Positions 1 through 7,874 of a DNA stretch of 37,582 nt are shown here, piece by piece (within the stretch, counting starts at the first letter, position 1; every line of letters starts with the position of its first letter). Both the position numbers and the translations under genes were made by a program. Under the pieces are notes generated by a model. It had not been told where the DNA came from, did not search any database, and saw only the letters and a list, made by a program, of their open reading frames with translations. Origin of the DNA: a virus. The stretch covers positions 1 through 37,582 of the IMG/VR virus record IMGVR_UViG_3300031787_006668, one strand, 5' to 3'.

Positions 1-1
1 A

Positions 2-175
2 ACTAATGGAACACTGTGGGCGTGGGGACAGGGTTCAACTGGTCGTCTAGGGGATAATACTATTACAGCTAAGTCTTCGCCAGTGTCAATCGTAGGTGGA
101 CTAACTGGCTGGTGTCAAATAAGCGCTGACCTTTGCTCTAGCATGGCTATTCGCCAATCACGGAAAGGATTTTAA
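2..175 (+). CDS. RCC1-repeat protein, C-terminal end (partial)
   Basis: The window opens inside this gene; only the last 57 codons are present, read from base 2 to the TAA at 173-175. The translation holds one complete RCC1-type blade (TNGTLWAWGQGSTGRLGDNT, then AKSSPVSIVGG and WCQISA) and ends in a short basic tail, RQSRKGF. RCC1 repeats of about 50 residues form seven-bladed beta-propellers that usually bind proteins or other ligands. The downstream gene starts at the base after this stop and carries the same repeats, so the two are tandem paralogues. A role as virion surface or fibre protein is inferred from the neighbours. Its full length and N-terminus cannot be seen. Confidence 0.8.
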   Translation, partial: TNGTLWAWGQGSTGRLGDNTITAKSSPVSIVGGLTGWCQISADLCSSMAIRQSRKGF

Positions 176-1510
176 ATGGCTACGCAAGATGACATAAACA
201 ACTTTACTTCTAGTAATTCTGTCGGATGCTTTTTAAAGCTAGCAGCACAAACATACGTTGATACTACGAATAGAAGTATTTCTGTTGCGACCGTAGACGA
301 TCTTCCGGACTTAAGCGGTAATACTATTATACCAGGAACTATATTTTACGTTGAAAGTTTGGGTGTTCCAGTAATTGCGCAAGTCGGGTGCTGGAGCGGA
401 TTGGATAACCGTCAGTTAAGAAGCGATTTTAATACGAATTTAATTTACGCGTGGGGGTTTCCTACTTCAGGACGCCTAGGTGATAATACTACTGTGTCTA
501 AATCTTCTCCAGTGTTAGTCGCTGGAGGGTTTAATGACTGGCAAGCAGTAAGCGGCACTGGCTCGCATGCCTTAGGCATACGTTCTAATGGAATCGCTTG
601 GGCTTGGGGTGCTGGTACTTCTGGAGAACTTGGTGATAATACAACAGTTGATAAATCTTCTCCAGTGTCAGTCGTTGGTGGCTTTACAGACTGGTGTCAA
701 GTAAGCGGTGGTGGTGTTCACAGTTTGGGTATTCGTACTAATGGAACTGCATGGGGTTGGGGCGCAAACACTTTTGGCAATATTGGTGATAACACCGGTG
801 GTGGTAAATCTTCTCCTGTGTCAGTCGTAGGTGGCTTTACAGACTGGTGTCAAGTGAGCGCTGGGAACGCTCACAGTCTAGGTGTTCGTACTAATGGAAC
901 TGCATGGGGTTGGGGATGTAATACTGGCGGTGGACAACTTGGCGACAACACGACAGCGACTAAATCATCACCAGTATCGGTTGTTGGCGGCTTTACAGAC
1001 TGGTGCCAAGTAAGTGCGTCGGTGCACAGTCTAGGTGTTCGCCAAAATGGCACCGCCTGGGCTTGGGGGGATGGAGCATGCGGGCGTCTTGGTGATTGCA
1101 CTACAGTTGCTAAATCTTCTCCAGTGTTAGTCGTCGGCGGGTTCACGGACTGGTGTCAAGTAAGCGCAGCAAGATGCCATAGTCTAGGTGTTCGACAGAA
1201 CGGGACCGCTTGGGCTTGGGGTCTTGGAACTGACGGCCGTCTCGGTGACAACACTGTAGCTGCCAAATCTTCTCCAGTGTCAGTCGTCGGTGGCTTTACG
1301 AACTGGTGTCAGGTGGCTACAGGCTGCACCCACAGCATAGGTGTCCGACAGAACGGAACTGTCTGGTCTTGGGGTGACAACACCTTTGGACAACTAGGTC
1401 ACGGCACTTTGGTTGCTAGATCTTCTCCAGTGTCAGTTGCTGGTGGGTTAACCGGCTGGAGTCAAGTTAGCGCAGGCATAGTGTTCAGCACAGCCGTAAG
1501 AGCAGTATAG
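176..1510 (+). CDS. RCC1-repeat beta-propeller protein, putative fibre/adhesin
   Basis: This 444-residue protein has a non-repeated N-terminus of about 85 residues, including IFYVESLGVPVIAQVGCW, then seven RCC1-type repeats of roughly 50-52 residues (about 89-440). The repeat core is NGTAWxWGxGxxGxLGDNT, followed by KSSPVSVVGGFTDWCQVSxGxxHSLGVR. Seven blades would close one propeller. No signal peptide or membrane segment is visible. The start directly abuts the stop of the previous paralogue, which suggests a gene duplication. The blades are nearly identical except at a few loop positions, as expected for a binding surface with changing specificity. A tail-fibre or adhesin role is inferred from the phage context; the propeller fold itself is well supported. 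Confidence 0.8.
   Translation: MATQDDINNFTSSNSVGCFLKLAAQTYVDTTNRSISVATVDDLPDLSGNTIIPGTIFYVESLGVPVIAQVGCWSGLDNRQLRSDFNTNLIYAWGFPTSGRLGDNTTVSKSSPVLVAGGFNDWQAVSGTGSHALGIRSNGIAWAWGAGTSGELGDNTTVDKSSPVSVVGGFTDWCQVSGGGVHSLGIRTNGTAWGWGANTFGNIGDNTGGGKSSPVSVVGGFTDWCQVSAGNAHSLGVRTNGTAWGWGCNTGGGQLGDNTTATKSSPVSVVGGFTDWCQVSASVHSLGVRQNGTAWAWGDGACGRLGDCTTVAKSSPVLVVGGFTDWCQVSAARCHSLGVRQNGTAWAWGLGTDGRLGDNTVAAKSSPVSVVGGFTNWCQVATGCTHSIGVRQNGTVWSWGDNTFGQLGHGTLVARSSPVSVAGGLTGWSQVSAGIVFSTAVRAV
437..1495 (+). repeat. Seven in-frame RCC1 repeats (about 150-156 bases each)
   Basis: Seven tandem coding repeats share long near-identical DNA stretches such as tcttctccagtgtcagtcgt and ggctttacagactggtgtca. The bases between the shared stretches vary, encoding the residues before HSLG and inside GxGxxGxLG. 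Conservation at the DNA level, not only in the protein, suggests recent duplication or gene conversion between blades. Confidence 0.75.
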
Positions 1511-1526
1511 CATCATAGTTTTTTTG

Positions 1527-1534
1527 TATAAATA
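1527..1534 (+). promoter_or_regulatory. T4-type late promoter TATAAATA (start of carbohydrate island 1)
   Basis: An exact match to the T4 late promoter consensus TATAAATA lies 17 bases after the stop of the RCC1 gene and about 107 bases before the first methyltransferase start. In T4 such sites are read by the gp55-containing polymerase with sliding clamp activation. A start of transcription near 1540 would give a leader of about 100 bases. It implies that the first carbohydrate island is expressed late. Confidence 0.75.
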
Positions 1535-1542
1535 GAGTAGAA

Positions 1543-1597
1543 GCTATTAAACTCATAGCGTCGCAAAAAGATCTTATATAAAATTTTAGACTTTTTG
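1543..1597 (+). promoter_or_regulatory. Leader region with two possible RNA hairpins
   Basis: In the leader after the late promoter, GCTAT (1543-1547) can pair with ATAGC (1555-1559). Separately, 1564-1574 can pair with 1588-1597 (CAAAAAG with CTTTTTG plus TCT with AGA, one bulged A). The second has A- and T-rich arms and could be a weak terminator for the RCC1 transcript or a stability element. Both are AT-rich, so I hold them lightly. Confidence 0.25.
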
Positions 1598-1641
1598 AGT
1601 AATTTTAATATTACAAACTTTTAATATGAAAGGTGATTTAA

Positions 1642-2202
1642 ATGAAGATTAATCTTGGCGCTGGTGGAACGAAGCTCGATGGTTTTGTAACTCTAGATTA
1701 CGACCCGCTTGAAAATCCAGACTATATCGTAGATCTGGAAAAAGACACACTGCCATTCGAAGATAGCACAGTTGAAGTTGTTATCGCTCATCACATACTC
1801 GAACATCTTGGGCCTGGTTATTTCCATTGCCTTAAAGAAATCTATCGAGTCTGTAAGCATGGAGCGACGATAGACATTCGTGTTCCGCATCATCGGCACG
1901 ACTACTTCTACGACGACCCAACACATCGTAGACCAATTACTGTTGGTGGTCTTCTTCTTTTTAGTAAGAAACATAATAAACTATGCAGGGAACAAGGCGC
2001 TGCGTCAAGCAGACTCGGTGATTACTTTAAAGTTGACTTTGAGATCCTAGATTACAACTATATGCCATCTCAGCAATACCGAGATCAGTTTGTTGGTGAA
2101 CCGAGAGATGTTGTTGAAAAGTATCTTCGCGAACACAATAACATTATTGAAGAACTCTGGGTGAATTTAGTGGTGATCAAAGATGAACACGGCGGAAAAT
2201 AA
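1642..2202 (+). CDS. Class I SAM-dependent methyltransferase
   Basis: This 186-residue protein has the compact layout of small Methyltransf_11-type enzymes. The N-terminal SAM-binding motif is INLGAGGTKLDGFVTLDYDP (residues 3-22), the acidic motif is DLEKDTLPFEDSTVEVVIAH, and HILEHL precedes a helix, KEIYRVCKHGATIDIRVP. HHRHDYFYDDPTHRRP follows, typical of family members found in surface-polysaccharide clusters. It probably methylates a sugar, but the substrate is not evident. AAAGGTGA lies upstream of the ATG. It is the first gene of island 1 and overlaps the next gene by 20 bases, suggesting translational coupling. Confidence 0.8.
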   Translation: MKINLGAGGTKLDGFVTLDYDPLENPDYIVDLEKDTLPFEDSTVEVVIAHHILEHLGPGYFHCLKEIYRVCKHGATIDIRVPHHRHDYFYDDPTHRRPITVGGLLLFSKKHNKLCREQGAASSRLGDYFKVDFEILDYNYMPSQQYRDQFVGEPRDVVEKYLREHNNIIEELWVNLVVIKDEHGGK

Positions 2203-3532
2203 ATTTAAGATAGAAGATCTAAAACCCGTTGTAATGGATCTTCTATCTCACGAAAAACGCGAAATCGTATTTGATATTCTTAACATGTATTTTCAAAGAG
2301 CAGAGGGTATAGGGGACTTTGATGCTCTTGGATATCTGGCACTAAAAGCAGAACACCGCGATTTGTATCTGAAATGTGCAGAAGCTGCATATACGAAGGC
2401 CGAAAGTCCTCAACAACTATACATCGCCAGATCAAACCTCTATAAAGCATATAACGCAATGAATATGCCGGATGATGCTCTATTCTATATTAATCTAAAT
2501 CTGATGATCACGCCGGATGACTTTGAGACTCAGACTCAAAAAGCGTTTAATATCGCACTCAAGGGAGATAGAACGGCGTCAGAAAAGATACTGTTAGACT
2601 TACTTGAAAAACATCCAGAGAAGCGAGAGGACATGAGAAGTGCTCTGTCGGGTAAAACGCTTCGTGAAGGAAAACTTGCAGAGGGAGTCTTGTCGTTCCT
2701 TGGGACGTTTAAGCCAAAGAGTGGCAAGTTTGATGATGCTCTTAAGATGAAGCGGTGGACCGGAGCAATTCAACCAGGTAAGACTGTCTATATAGAGGGA
2801 GAGGGAGGTATAGGTGACGAGATCATCAACATTCGCTTTTTCAAATATCTTAAAGACTTAGGAATGAGACCAATACTCTACTCGTCGTGGTCTAAGTATC
2901 GCGAAGACACCGTGAATATGTTTCGTAGAAATGGGTTTGAAGTAATAACTGAGTACTATTCAATTGATCGGACACAACTATGGGCACCGATGATGAGTCT
3001 TCCAGGGTATCTCAATCTCGACGAATCTAAATTGTGGTATGGTTCGTATCTTAAACCTTTGAATGATCCAAAGAATAAAATCAATAGCACTAAGTTTAAA
3101 ATTGGTATCAAGTGTTCAGGAAATCCATACTTTTCGCAAGATGAGTATCGTAAGATACCAATCGAAAAGATGTTAGAATACTTACCAGAGAACGCAGAGA
3201 TCTATTACATCGACAAGCAGCCAATAAATAATCCTAGAGTAATAGATCTATCGTCAAGAATAGAAACTTGGGAAGATACACTCGACTTTATTGAACAGAT
3301 GGACTGTATCGTAAGTTCGTGCACGAGCTTGGTTCATGCCGCTGGCGCTATCGGAAAAACATCTTTTGTTGTAGTTCCAATTGCGGAGTATTACATTTGG
3401 TCTACTTCCAGTAAGACGTCAAAGTCTCCTTGGTATGGAGATAACTTTCAAGTACACAAACAGACTAAAGTTCGAAGCTGGGACGAACCTCTGCAATGCG
3501 TAAATGAACAACTTTTGAAATTGATTGGATAA
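2183..3532 (+). CDS. TPR protein with GT9/GT41-like glycosyltransferase domain
   Basis: This 449-residue protein has a helical TPR-like half (about 10-190, with pairs such as YIARSNLYKAYNAMNMPDDA) followed by a GT-B type domain. The glycosyltransferase half begins with GEGGIGDEI (residues 205-213), the loop found in TPR-linked GT9/GT41-like proteins. It ends with MDCIVSSCTSLVHAAGAIGK and KSPWYG (about 413), close to the D/S-T-S-x-x-H-x-A-G and SPWY motifs of that group. TPR-fused transferases of this type usually modify proteins or polysaccharides; O-GlcNAc transferase (GT41) is the best known. Donor and acceptor are unknown. A protein acceptor would fit a virion-glycosylation role, but that is inference. 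Confidence 0.75.
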   Translation: MNTAENKFKIEDLKPVVMDLLSHEKREIVFDILNMYFQRAEGIGDFDALGYLALKAEHRDLYLKCAEAAYTKAESPQQLYIARSNLYKAYNAMNMPDDALFYINLNLMITPDDFETQTQKAFNIALKGDRTASEKILLDLLEKHPEKREDMRSALSGKTLREGKLAEGVLSFLGTFKPKSGKFDDALKMKRWTGAIQPGKTVYIEGEGGIGDEIINIRFFKYLKDLGMRPILYSSWSKYREDTVNMFRRNGFEVITEYYSIDRTQLWAPMMSLPGYLNLDESKLWYGSYLKPLNDPKNKINSTKFKIGIKCSGNPYFSQDEYRKIPIEKMLEYLPENAEIYYIDKQPINNPRVIDLSSRIETWEDTLDFIEQMDCIVSSCTSLVHAAGAIGKTSFVVVPIAEYYIWSTSSKTSKSPWYGDNFQVHKQTKVRSWDEPLQCVNEQLLKLIG

Positions 3533-3534
3533 TT

Positions 3535-4311
3535 ATGAACAAAACATATCACTTCATAACAGGTCTGCCTCGGTCGGGTTCAACTCTGTTATCATCTATA
3601 CTTCGTCAGAACCCAAGGTTTCACGCTTCAATTACTGACCCACTGGCAAGTCTAGTTAAGGGAGTTATTGAACATAGTCAAGACGCTCCTGGAATGAAAT
3701 CTGAAGTTCCTGTTGAACGCAGAAAGAACCTTGTGCGGCATTTATTCGAAGGTTACTACGAAGACGTCGATAGGCCAGTAGTATTCAATACAAATAGAGC
3801 ATGGACATACCTAACAAATGTTACTCGTGATCTCTATCCAAAATCAAAATACATAGTTTGTGTAAGGGATTTGAATTGGGTAATAGACAGCTTTGAGTCT
3901 GCCCATCGCAGAAATCCATTCTCCACAAACACGGTGACTGGTGGCGTAGGAAGTTCAGTGTATCAACGAGTAGATAGTCTTATGAAGGAAGACGGGGTTG
4001 TAGGTTTTCCATACGTTGGAATTAAGCAGGCTCTTACTGGTCATGATCAGCCACTTCTGTTCTTATTAGAATACGACTTGTTGTGCAAGCAGCCAAAAGA
4101 AATGATGAAAGCTCTTTACAACTTCATAGAAGAACCTTATTTTGAACATGATTTTAATAATGTAGAAGCTTCTTGGGATGAGTACGACGCAGAGATTGGT
4201 ATTAAACTTCACGACGTTCGTAAGAAAGTTGAATTCCGCGAAAGAAAGTTTATACTTCCACCAGATATCCTTAATAAGCACGCAAATATGGAATTTTGGC
4301 GACAACTATGA
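3535..4311 (+). CDS. Sulfotransferase family protein (PAPS-dependent)
   Basis: This 258-residue protein starts with the 5'-phosphosulfate loop ITGLPRSGSTLLSSIL (residues 8-23). It carries the 3'-phosphate site around VCVRDLNWVIDSFES, where R111 and S119 have the eight-residue spacing usual for PAPS sulfotransferases. Family members transfer sulfate from PAPS to hydroxyl or amino groups of sugars or tyrosines. The size is normal for a bacterial or phage sulfotransferase. No PAPS synthesis gene is visible, so the donor would come from the host. Between a glycosyltransferase and a methyltransferase, it most likely sulfates a glycan. The stop overlaps the next start as ATGA. Confidence 0.82.
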   Translation: MNKTYHFITGLPRSGSTLLSSILRQNPRFHASITDPLASLVKGVIEHSQDAPGMKSEVPVERRKNLVRHLFEGYYEDVDRPVVFNTNRAWTYLTNVTRDLYPKSKYIVCVRDLNWVIDSFESAHRRNPFSTNTVTGGVGSSVYQRVDSLMKEDGVVGFPYVGIKQALTGHDQPLLFLLEYDLLCKQPKEMMKALYNFIEEPYFEHDFNNVEASWDEYDAEIGIKLHDVRKKVEFRERKFILPPDILNKHANMEFWRQL

Positions 4312-4934
4312 CTATAATAAAAAGAGAAGATGGTTTATATTGGCCAGAAATCGATGTCGATTCTTGCTATACATGGACTAATGTTGAATTATACACCGTA
4401 GATTCAATAGTAGGATCTCTTAAGAATAAGCGCACAATAATTCACGCGGGTGGAAACGTTGGAGCATACACTTTAAAATTTGCCGAAGCATTCGAGACAG
4501 TTTATGTGTTTGAACCGGATGTTACAAACTTCAAGTGTCTATGCATGAATACTGCAGATCATGAAAACGTATTTCAGTTTAGAGCAGCACTAGGTAGTAA
4601 GGCATCGCAAGTTTCTATCACTAATGACACTCCAGAAAATTGCGGTACGTTTCGTGTAAAGGAAGATGGAAACATTCCTGTAATAACGATAGACAGTCTT
4701 GGATTGACAGACATAGATTGTATACATTTAGATGTTGAAGGTTACGAAATGAATGCATTACTCGGAGCAGAGAACACTATAAAACTGCATCGTCCATTAA
4801 TTGTAGTAGAATGGCTGGATCACGGTAAAAATTATGGTTGGGATAAAAAAGATATTATGAACTTTCTGCTTGATATGGGATATAATCAAATGAAACAAAT
4901 CGGTTCTGATATGATGTTTAAAAATGAAAATTGA
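4308..4934 (+). CDS. FkbM-family methyltransferase
   Basis: I choose the ATG at 4308 because it overlaps the preceding stop as ATGA; an in-frame ATG at 4296 would add four residues. The product (208 residues) has the FkbM pattern: IIHAGGNVGAYTLKFAE as SAM motif I, VYVFEPDVTNF as motif II, then IPVITIDSL and IDCIHLDVEGYEMNALLGA, the signature motif. The first motif reads HAGGNVG rather than the common D-x-G-A-N-x-G. FkbM enzymes O-methylate hydroxyls, often on sugars. It is one of three FkbM proteins in the window; the others are at 28083 and 30408. The gene overlaps the following one by 11 bases. Confidence 0.85.
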   Translation: MTIIKREDGLYWPEIDVDSCYTWTNVELYTVDSIVGSLKNKRTIIHAGGNVGAYTLKFAEAFETVYVFEPDVTNFKCLCMNTADHENVFQFRAALGSKASQVSITNDTPENCGTFRVKEDGNIPVITIDSLGLTDIDCIHLDVEGYEMNALLGAENTIKLHRPLIVVEWLDHGKNYGWDKKDIMNFLLDMGYNQMKQIGSDMMFKNEN

Positions 4935-5706
4935 TATATTTTTACGAACTTGCGACGTCACAAACGTTCATACTGATTGGCGAGTTAGATACCACGGAAT
5001 TGAAAAATCAGATCTTATTGTAGGATGTGTATCATCTTTAGTAAACGCAATAAATAATACTAAAGGAATGGATATTAATCTGACGGTTCTCGACGATCAT
5101 TCTTCAGAAGATACGGTTCAAAGAATCAAAGAGATCATTCAGAAAGTAGAAAATTCTAAACTAATACAACTCGATCAAAGTGGATACAATCATTCTGCTC
5201 ATCAGCAGTGGATCCTTTGTAGGGATAGCAATTCGGACTTAGTGTATTCTGTTGAAGACGACTATCTTCACTGCCCCTCGGCAATACAGGAAATGGTTGA
5301 CTCGTTTTATATGTTTTGCGATAGATTGAAACGAGAAGACATAGTGATATATCCATTCGACGAGCCGTCTGAATACGATCCTCCTGCTAGAACAGACTTC
5401 ATAGTCCATGGCTCTGCTCGTCACTGGAGAACTGGAATATTTACAACAAACGTCATGATGACTACTCCAAAAATGTTTCGTGACAACTGGGAACTTTTCG
5501 AGGTTCTTGCTCTTAAGTATAACGGTGACTATCTTAATCCGAGAACGGAACACTACGAAGAGTCAAATACGATCTGGAAGATATGGCAGAGCAACAAAGC
5601 GATTAGATTCAATCCGATCCCAAGTCTTGCATTACATATGCAATTTGAGCAACAGAAAGATCCTTTTATAGAATGGCAACAATGGTGGAAAGATTACGCA
5701 AAATGA
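4924..5706 (+). CDS. GT-A fold glycosyltransferase (GT2-like)
   Basis: This 260-residue protein opens like a GT-A enzyme (MKIDIFLRTCDV; NLTVLDDHSSEDTVQRIKE). It carries a DxD-like nucleotide-sugar site in DLVYSVEDDYLHCPSA (E111-D112-D113). The C-terminal SLALHMQFEQQKDPFIEWQQ is shared with the gene at 8259 (SIALHMQGEYERDPYVDW), as is the overall layout, so the two are paralogues with probably different donors or acceptors. No membrane segment is visible, so it acts in the cytoplasm. It is linked to its neighbours by an 11-base overlap upstream and an ATGA overlap downstream. Donor and acceptor are unknown. Confidence 0.75.
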   Translation: MKIDIFLRTCDVTNVHTDWRVRYHGIEKSDLIVGCVSSLVNAINNTKGMDINLTVLDDHSSEDTVQRIKEIIQKVENSKLIQLDQSGYNHSAHQQWILCRDSNSDLVYSVEDDYLHCPSAIQEMVDSFYMFCDRLKREDIVIYPFDEPSEYDPPARTDFIVHGSARHWRTGIFTTNVMMTTPKMFRDNWELFEVLALKYNGDYLNPRTEHYEESNTIWKIWQSNKAIRFNPIPSLALHMQFEQQKDPFIEWQQWWKDYAK

Positions 5707-6638
5707 ACACTACATTTATTATTAACGGCGGTGCAGGAAGAGTAATTGCAGCGATACCTGCATTAGAAAAATTTCATAGACTAAATCCAAAGAATGATTT
5801 TAGAGTAATCGTTCACGGGTGGCAAGACTTATATTGGAGCCATCCTATTCTTCAACCAAGAACGATAGGAATTCATCAAAAGAATATCTTTGAAGAGTAC
5901 GTAAAGAATTATAATCTAGTGTGCCCAGAACCTTATTATATACACGACTACTACAATCAAAAGATATCACTAGCTGAAGCATTTGACCGTCAAATAAATA
6001 ATACGACGGATCATAAGGATCTCGAAAAGCCTAACCTATACATCAGCACCTATGAGCGTACATCTGTTCAGAGAATTGTTGAAGAGTTTAAGCAGATACA
6101 TAAGAAGAATAAAGTAGTGGTATTTCAGCCTTATGGAAGTACTATGACGATTTCAAACAATAGACCATACGATATTTCAAACAGAAGTTTAGATGTCGAT
6201 GACTACTTAAAGATCGGAAAGTTTTTAAACGATAAAGACTGTCTAATCTTCTTCTTTGGTAACAGAGAACTCAAACATCCTGGAGATAACTTTAGCGCGG
6301 ATCTAACTAACTTTAATCCTGAACTAAGAATGTACATGGCTCTAATAAGCGAGTGTGATTATTTCGTAGGATGCGATAGCGTAGGTCAACATATGGCTAG
6401 AGCTTTTGATAAACCCGGATCTGTGTTTATGGGTAGTACGTTTGAAAAGAACGTAAGTTATCCTGACCATTTTAAATTCTTTAGAAAACAGGGACAAGAT
6501 CCAGTTTACAGTCCGATTCGCCTTGGTGGAGTAGAATCGGACTTCACGGACAGATTGAATGACGGAATCATGAATTTTTCTGCGAACGAAATTAACGAGT
6601 CCTGCCAAGTAATACTTAAAGACATATATGACGAATAA
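5703..6638 (+). CDS. GT9-like (heptosyltransferase-like) glycosyltransferase
   Basis: The chosen ATG at 5703 overlaps the preceding stop as ATGA. An upstream in-frame ATG at 5673 lies inside the preceding gene and would add ten residues. The 311-residue product starts with FIINGGAGRVIAAIPALEKF, resembling the N-terminal loop and helix of GT9 heptosyltransferases. Near the C-terminus it has ISECDYFVGCDSVGQHMARA and FDKPGSVFMGST, the equivalent of the GT9 donor-site segment (NDSG-x-x-H-x-A-x-A-x-x-K-P). GT9 enzymes typically transfer ADP-heptose to lipopolysaccharide or protein. An ADP-heptose pathway is encoded just downstream, so a heptosyltransferase role is attractive, though unproven. Confidence 0.62.
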   Translation: MNTTFIINGGAGRVIAAIPALEKFHRLNPKNDFRVIVHGWQDLYWSHPILQPRTIGIHQKNIFEEYVKNYNLVCPEPYYIHDYYNQKISLAEAFDRQINNTTDHKDLEKPNLYISTYERTSVQRIVEEFKQIHKKNKVVVFQPYGSTMTISNNRPYDISNRSLDVDDYLKIGKFLNDKDCLIFFFGNRELKHPGDNFSADLTNFNPELRMYMALISECDYFVGCDSVGQHMARAFDKPGSVFMGSTFEKNVSYPDHFKFFRKQGQDPVYSPIRLGGVESDFTDRLNDGIMNFSANEINESCQVILKDIYDE

Positions 6639-6649
6639 TTGGAGAATCT

Positions 6650-7195
6650 ATGAGTAACACAAATTTTTCTGTAAATCGTTCTGTAATTAATTATATCCAC
6701 GCAAGAGACTACTTTCCGAAAGATGAAGTAGAACAACTTCGGCCTCTTGTGCAAGATGTGCATTGGGTAGATAAAAAGTTTGGTAAAGAGATGGAGCATT
6801 TCAATCTCATCTTCAACGACATCGATCTTGTAATCGGTAAGATGGTTGGCGACATAGTTGAGATAGATAGAGCAGCGTCAGGAACCCTTCGTAGAACAAT
6901 ACACGAAGTAATACACTTCGAAGATTTTGCAGACTTAAACGACTGGAGATTCGTCGTTTCACTCGAAGAAAATGAATTTAAGACATATATACACAAAGAT
7001 GGATATAAGAGTGTTCTTGATTTTATTAAAGATGAAGAGAGTCAAGATAAAGAACTCGACTATCTTAATAATGACGAATGGGAAGTAGAGACATCAATAA
7101 AAATGAAACCAAACGATGTCTTATTCTATCGCCCATGGATCTTTCATTCATTTCAAGACGGCATACTTCACTACTACAAATTAAAAGTATTGTAA
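6650..7195 (+). CDS. 2OG-Fe(II) oxygenase-like double-stranded beta-helix protein
   Basis: This 181-residue protein follows a clear GGAG ribosome-binding site. I do not recognise a named family, but the C-terminal half has the layout of a 2-oxoglutarate/Fe(II) oxygenase. An H-x-D pair (H115, D117 in YIHKDGYK) is followed by MKPNDVLFYRPWIFHSFQDG with a distal histidine (H166). A lysine (K177 in HYYKLKV) sits eleven residues further on, where the 2OG-binding Arg/Lys usually is. It might hydroxylate a sugar or a protein side chain. It could also be an isomerase-like cupin. The fold call is moderately supported; the reaction is unknown. Confidence 0.5.
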   Translation: MSNTNFSVNRSVINYIHARDYFPKDEVEQLRPLVQDVHWVDKKFGKEMEHFNLIFNDIDLVIGKMVGDIVEIDRAASGTLRRTIHEVIHFEDFADLNDWRFVVSLEENEFKTYIHKDGYKSVLDFIKDEESQDKELDYLNNDEWEVETSIKMKPNDVLFYRPWIFHSFQDGILHYYKLKVL

Positions 7196-7202
7196 GTGCA
7201 TA

Positions 7203-7874
7203 ATGTCTATTAACGTTTATGTGGTTACTTCAACTATAGTTACAGGAATTGGCCACATAGATCCGCAGACTAGATTTTATGAAACTATCGAAACAATTAA
7301 GAGTATAAGAAAACAAGACAAAGATTCATATGTTATATTAATAGATAACTCTTTGTCTAAGTTGCCGGATGCTGAAGAGAATTTAATATCGAGTATGGCT
7401 GACTATTACCTATACGTCGGAGATAGAAAGCAATGTATAGAATTCAACAAGAACGGAGTTCGTTCTGCCGGCGAAGCGTTTATTCTTTTAGTATCCTTTG
7501 ATGTTATTCGTAACGAAATTAGAAACGAAGTAAATAGAATATTCAAGGTGTCCGGAAGATACAGACTTACAGAAAGTTTTGATCCGTTAGAGTACGACTC
7601 ATTCAAAGGAAAATACTGTTTTAAGTCAAGAGAAGAAAACATGAGACACGATGAAACCGCGTGTTTCTTACATACACGCCTTTGGTCCTTTTGTTACACT
7701 TTATTAGATGACGCTAATGACTTATTAAGAAAGTCTCTTAAGACGATTTTTGAAAAAAATGTTAACATAGAAGAAGCCATGTTCGTTAACATAAATAAAA
7801 ACTTGATAGCAGAAAAAGATATATTGCATTGTGAAGGTATGCTTGCTATGTGGAATGAAAAGGTATCAGAATGA
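7203..7874 (+). CDS. Putative glycosyltransferase-like protein
   Basis: This 223-residue protein begins with a strand and helix (INVYVVTSTIVTG; YETIETIKSIRKQDKDSYVI) like a GT-A domain. It has LIDNSLSKLP in the place of the first acidic loop and IFKVSGRYRLTESFD in the middle, a motif I associate with small phage and bacterial glycosyltransferase-like proteins. A clear metal-binding DxD is not evident, so activity is uncertain. It sits between the oxygenase-like gene and the heptose adenylyltransferase. The ATG at 7871 of the next gene overlaps its end by four bases. It could be an inactive or unusual transferase; the assignment is tentative. Confidence 0.45.
   Translation: MSINVYVVTSTIVTGIGHIDPQTRFYETIETIKSIRKQDKDSYVILIDNSLSKLPDAEENLISSMADYYLYVGDRKQCIEFNKNGVRSAGEAFILLVSFDVIRNEIRNEVNRIFKVSGRYRLTESFDPLEYDSFKGKYCFKSREENMRHDETACFLHTRLWSFCYTLLDDANDLLRKSLKTIFEKNVNIEEAMFVNINKNLIAEKDILHCEGMLAMWNEKVSE

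Noticed and set aside
871-1146. Minus-strand open frame opposite the RCC1 repeats
   Set aside because: It mirrors the periodicity of the plus-strand repeats, has no recognisable domain and lies within a dense all-plus gene array.
437-1495. Variable blade residues of the RCC1 protein as the target of a diversity-generating retroelement
   Set aside because: No reverse transcriptase, template repeat or adenine-biased substitutions are visible in the window; variation between blades is explained by ordinary divergence.
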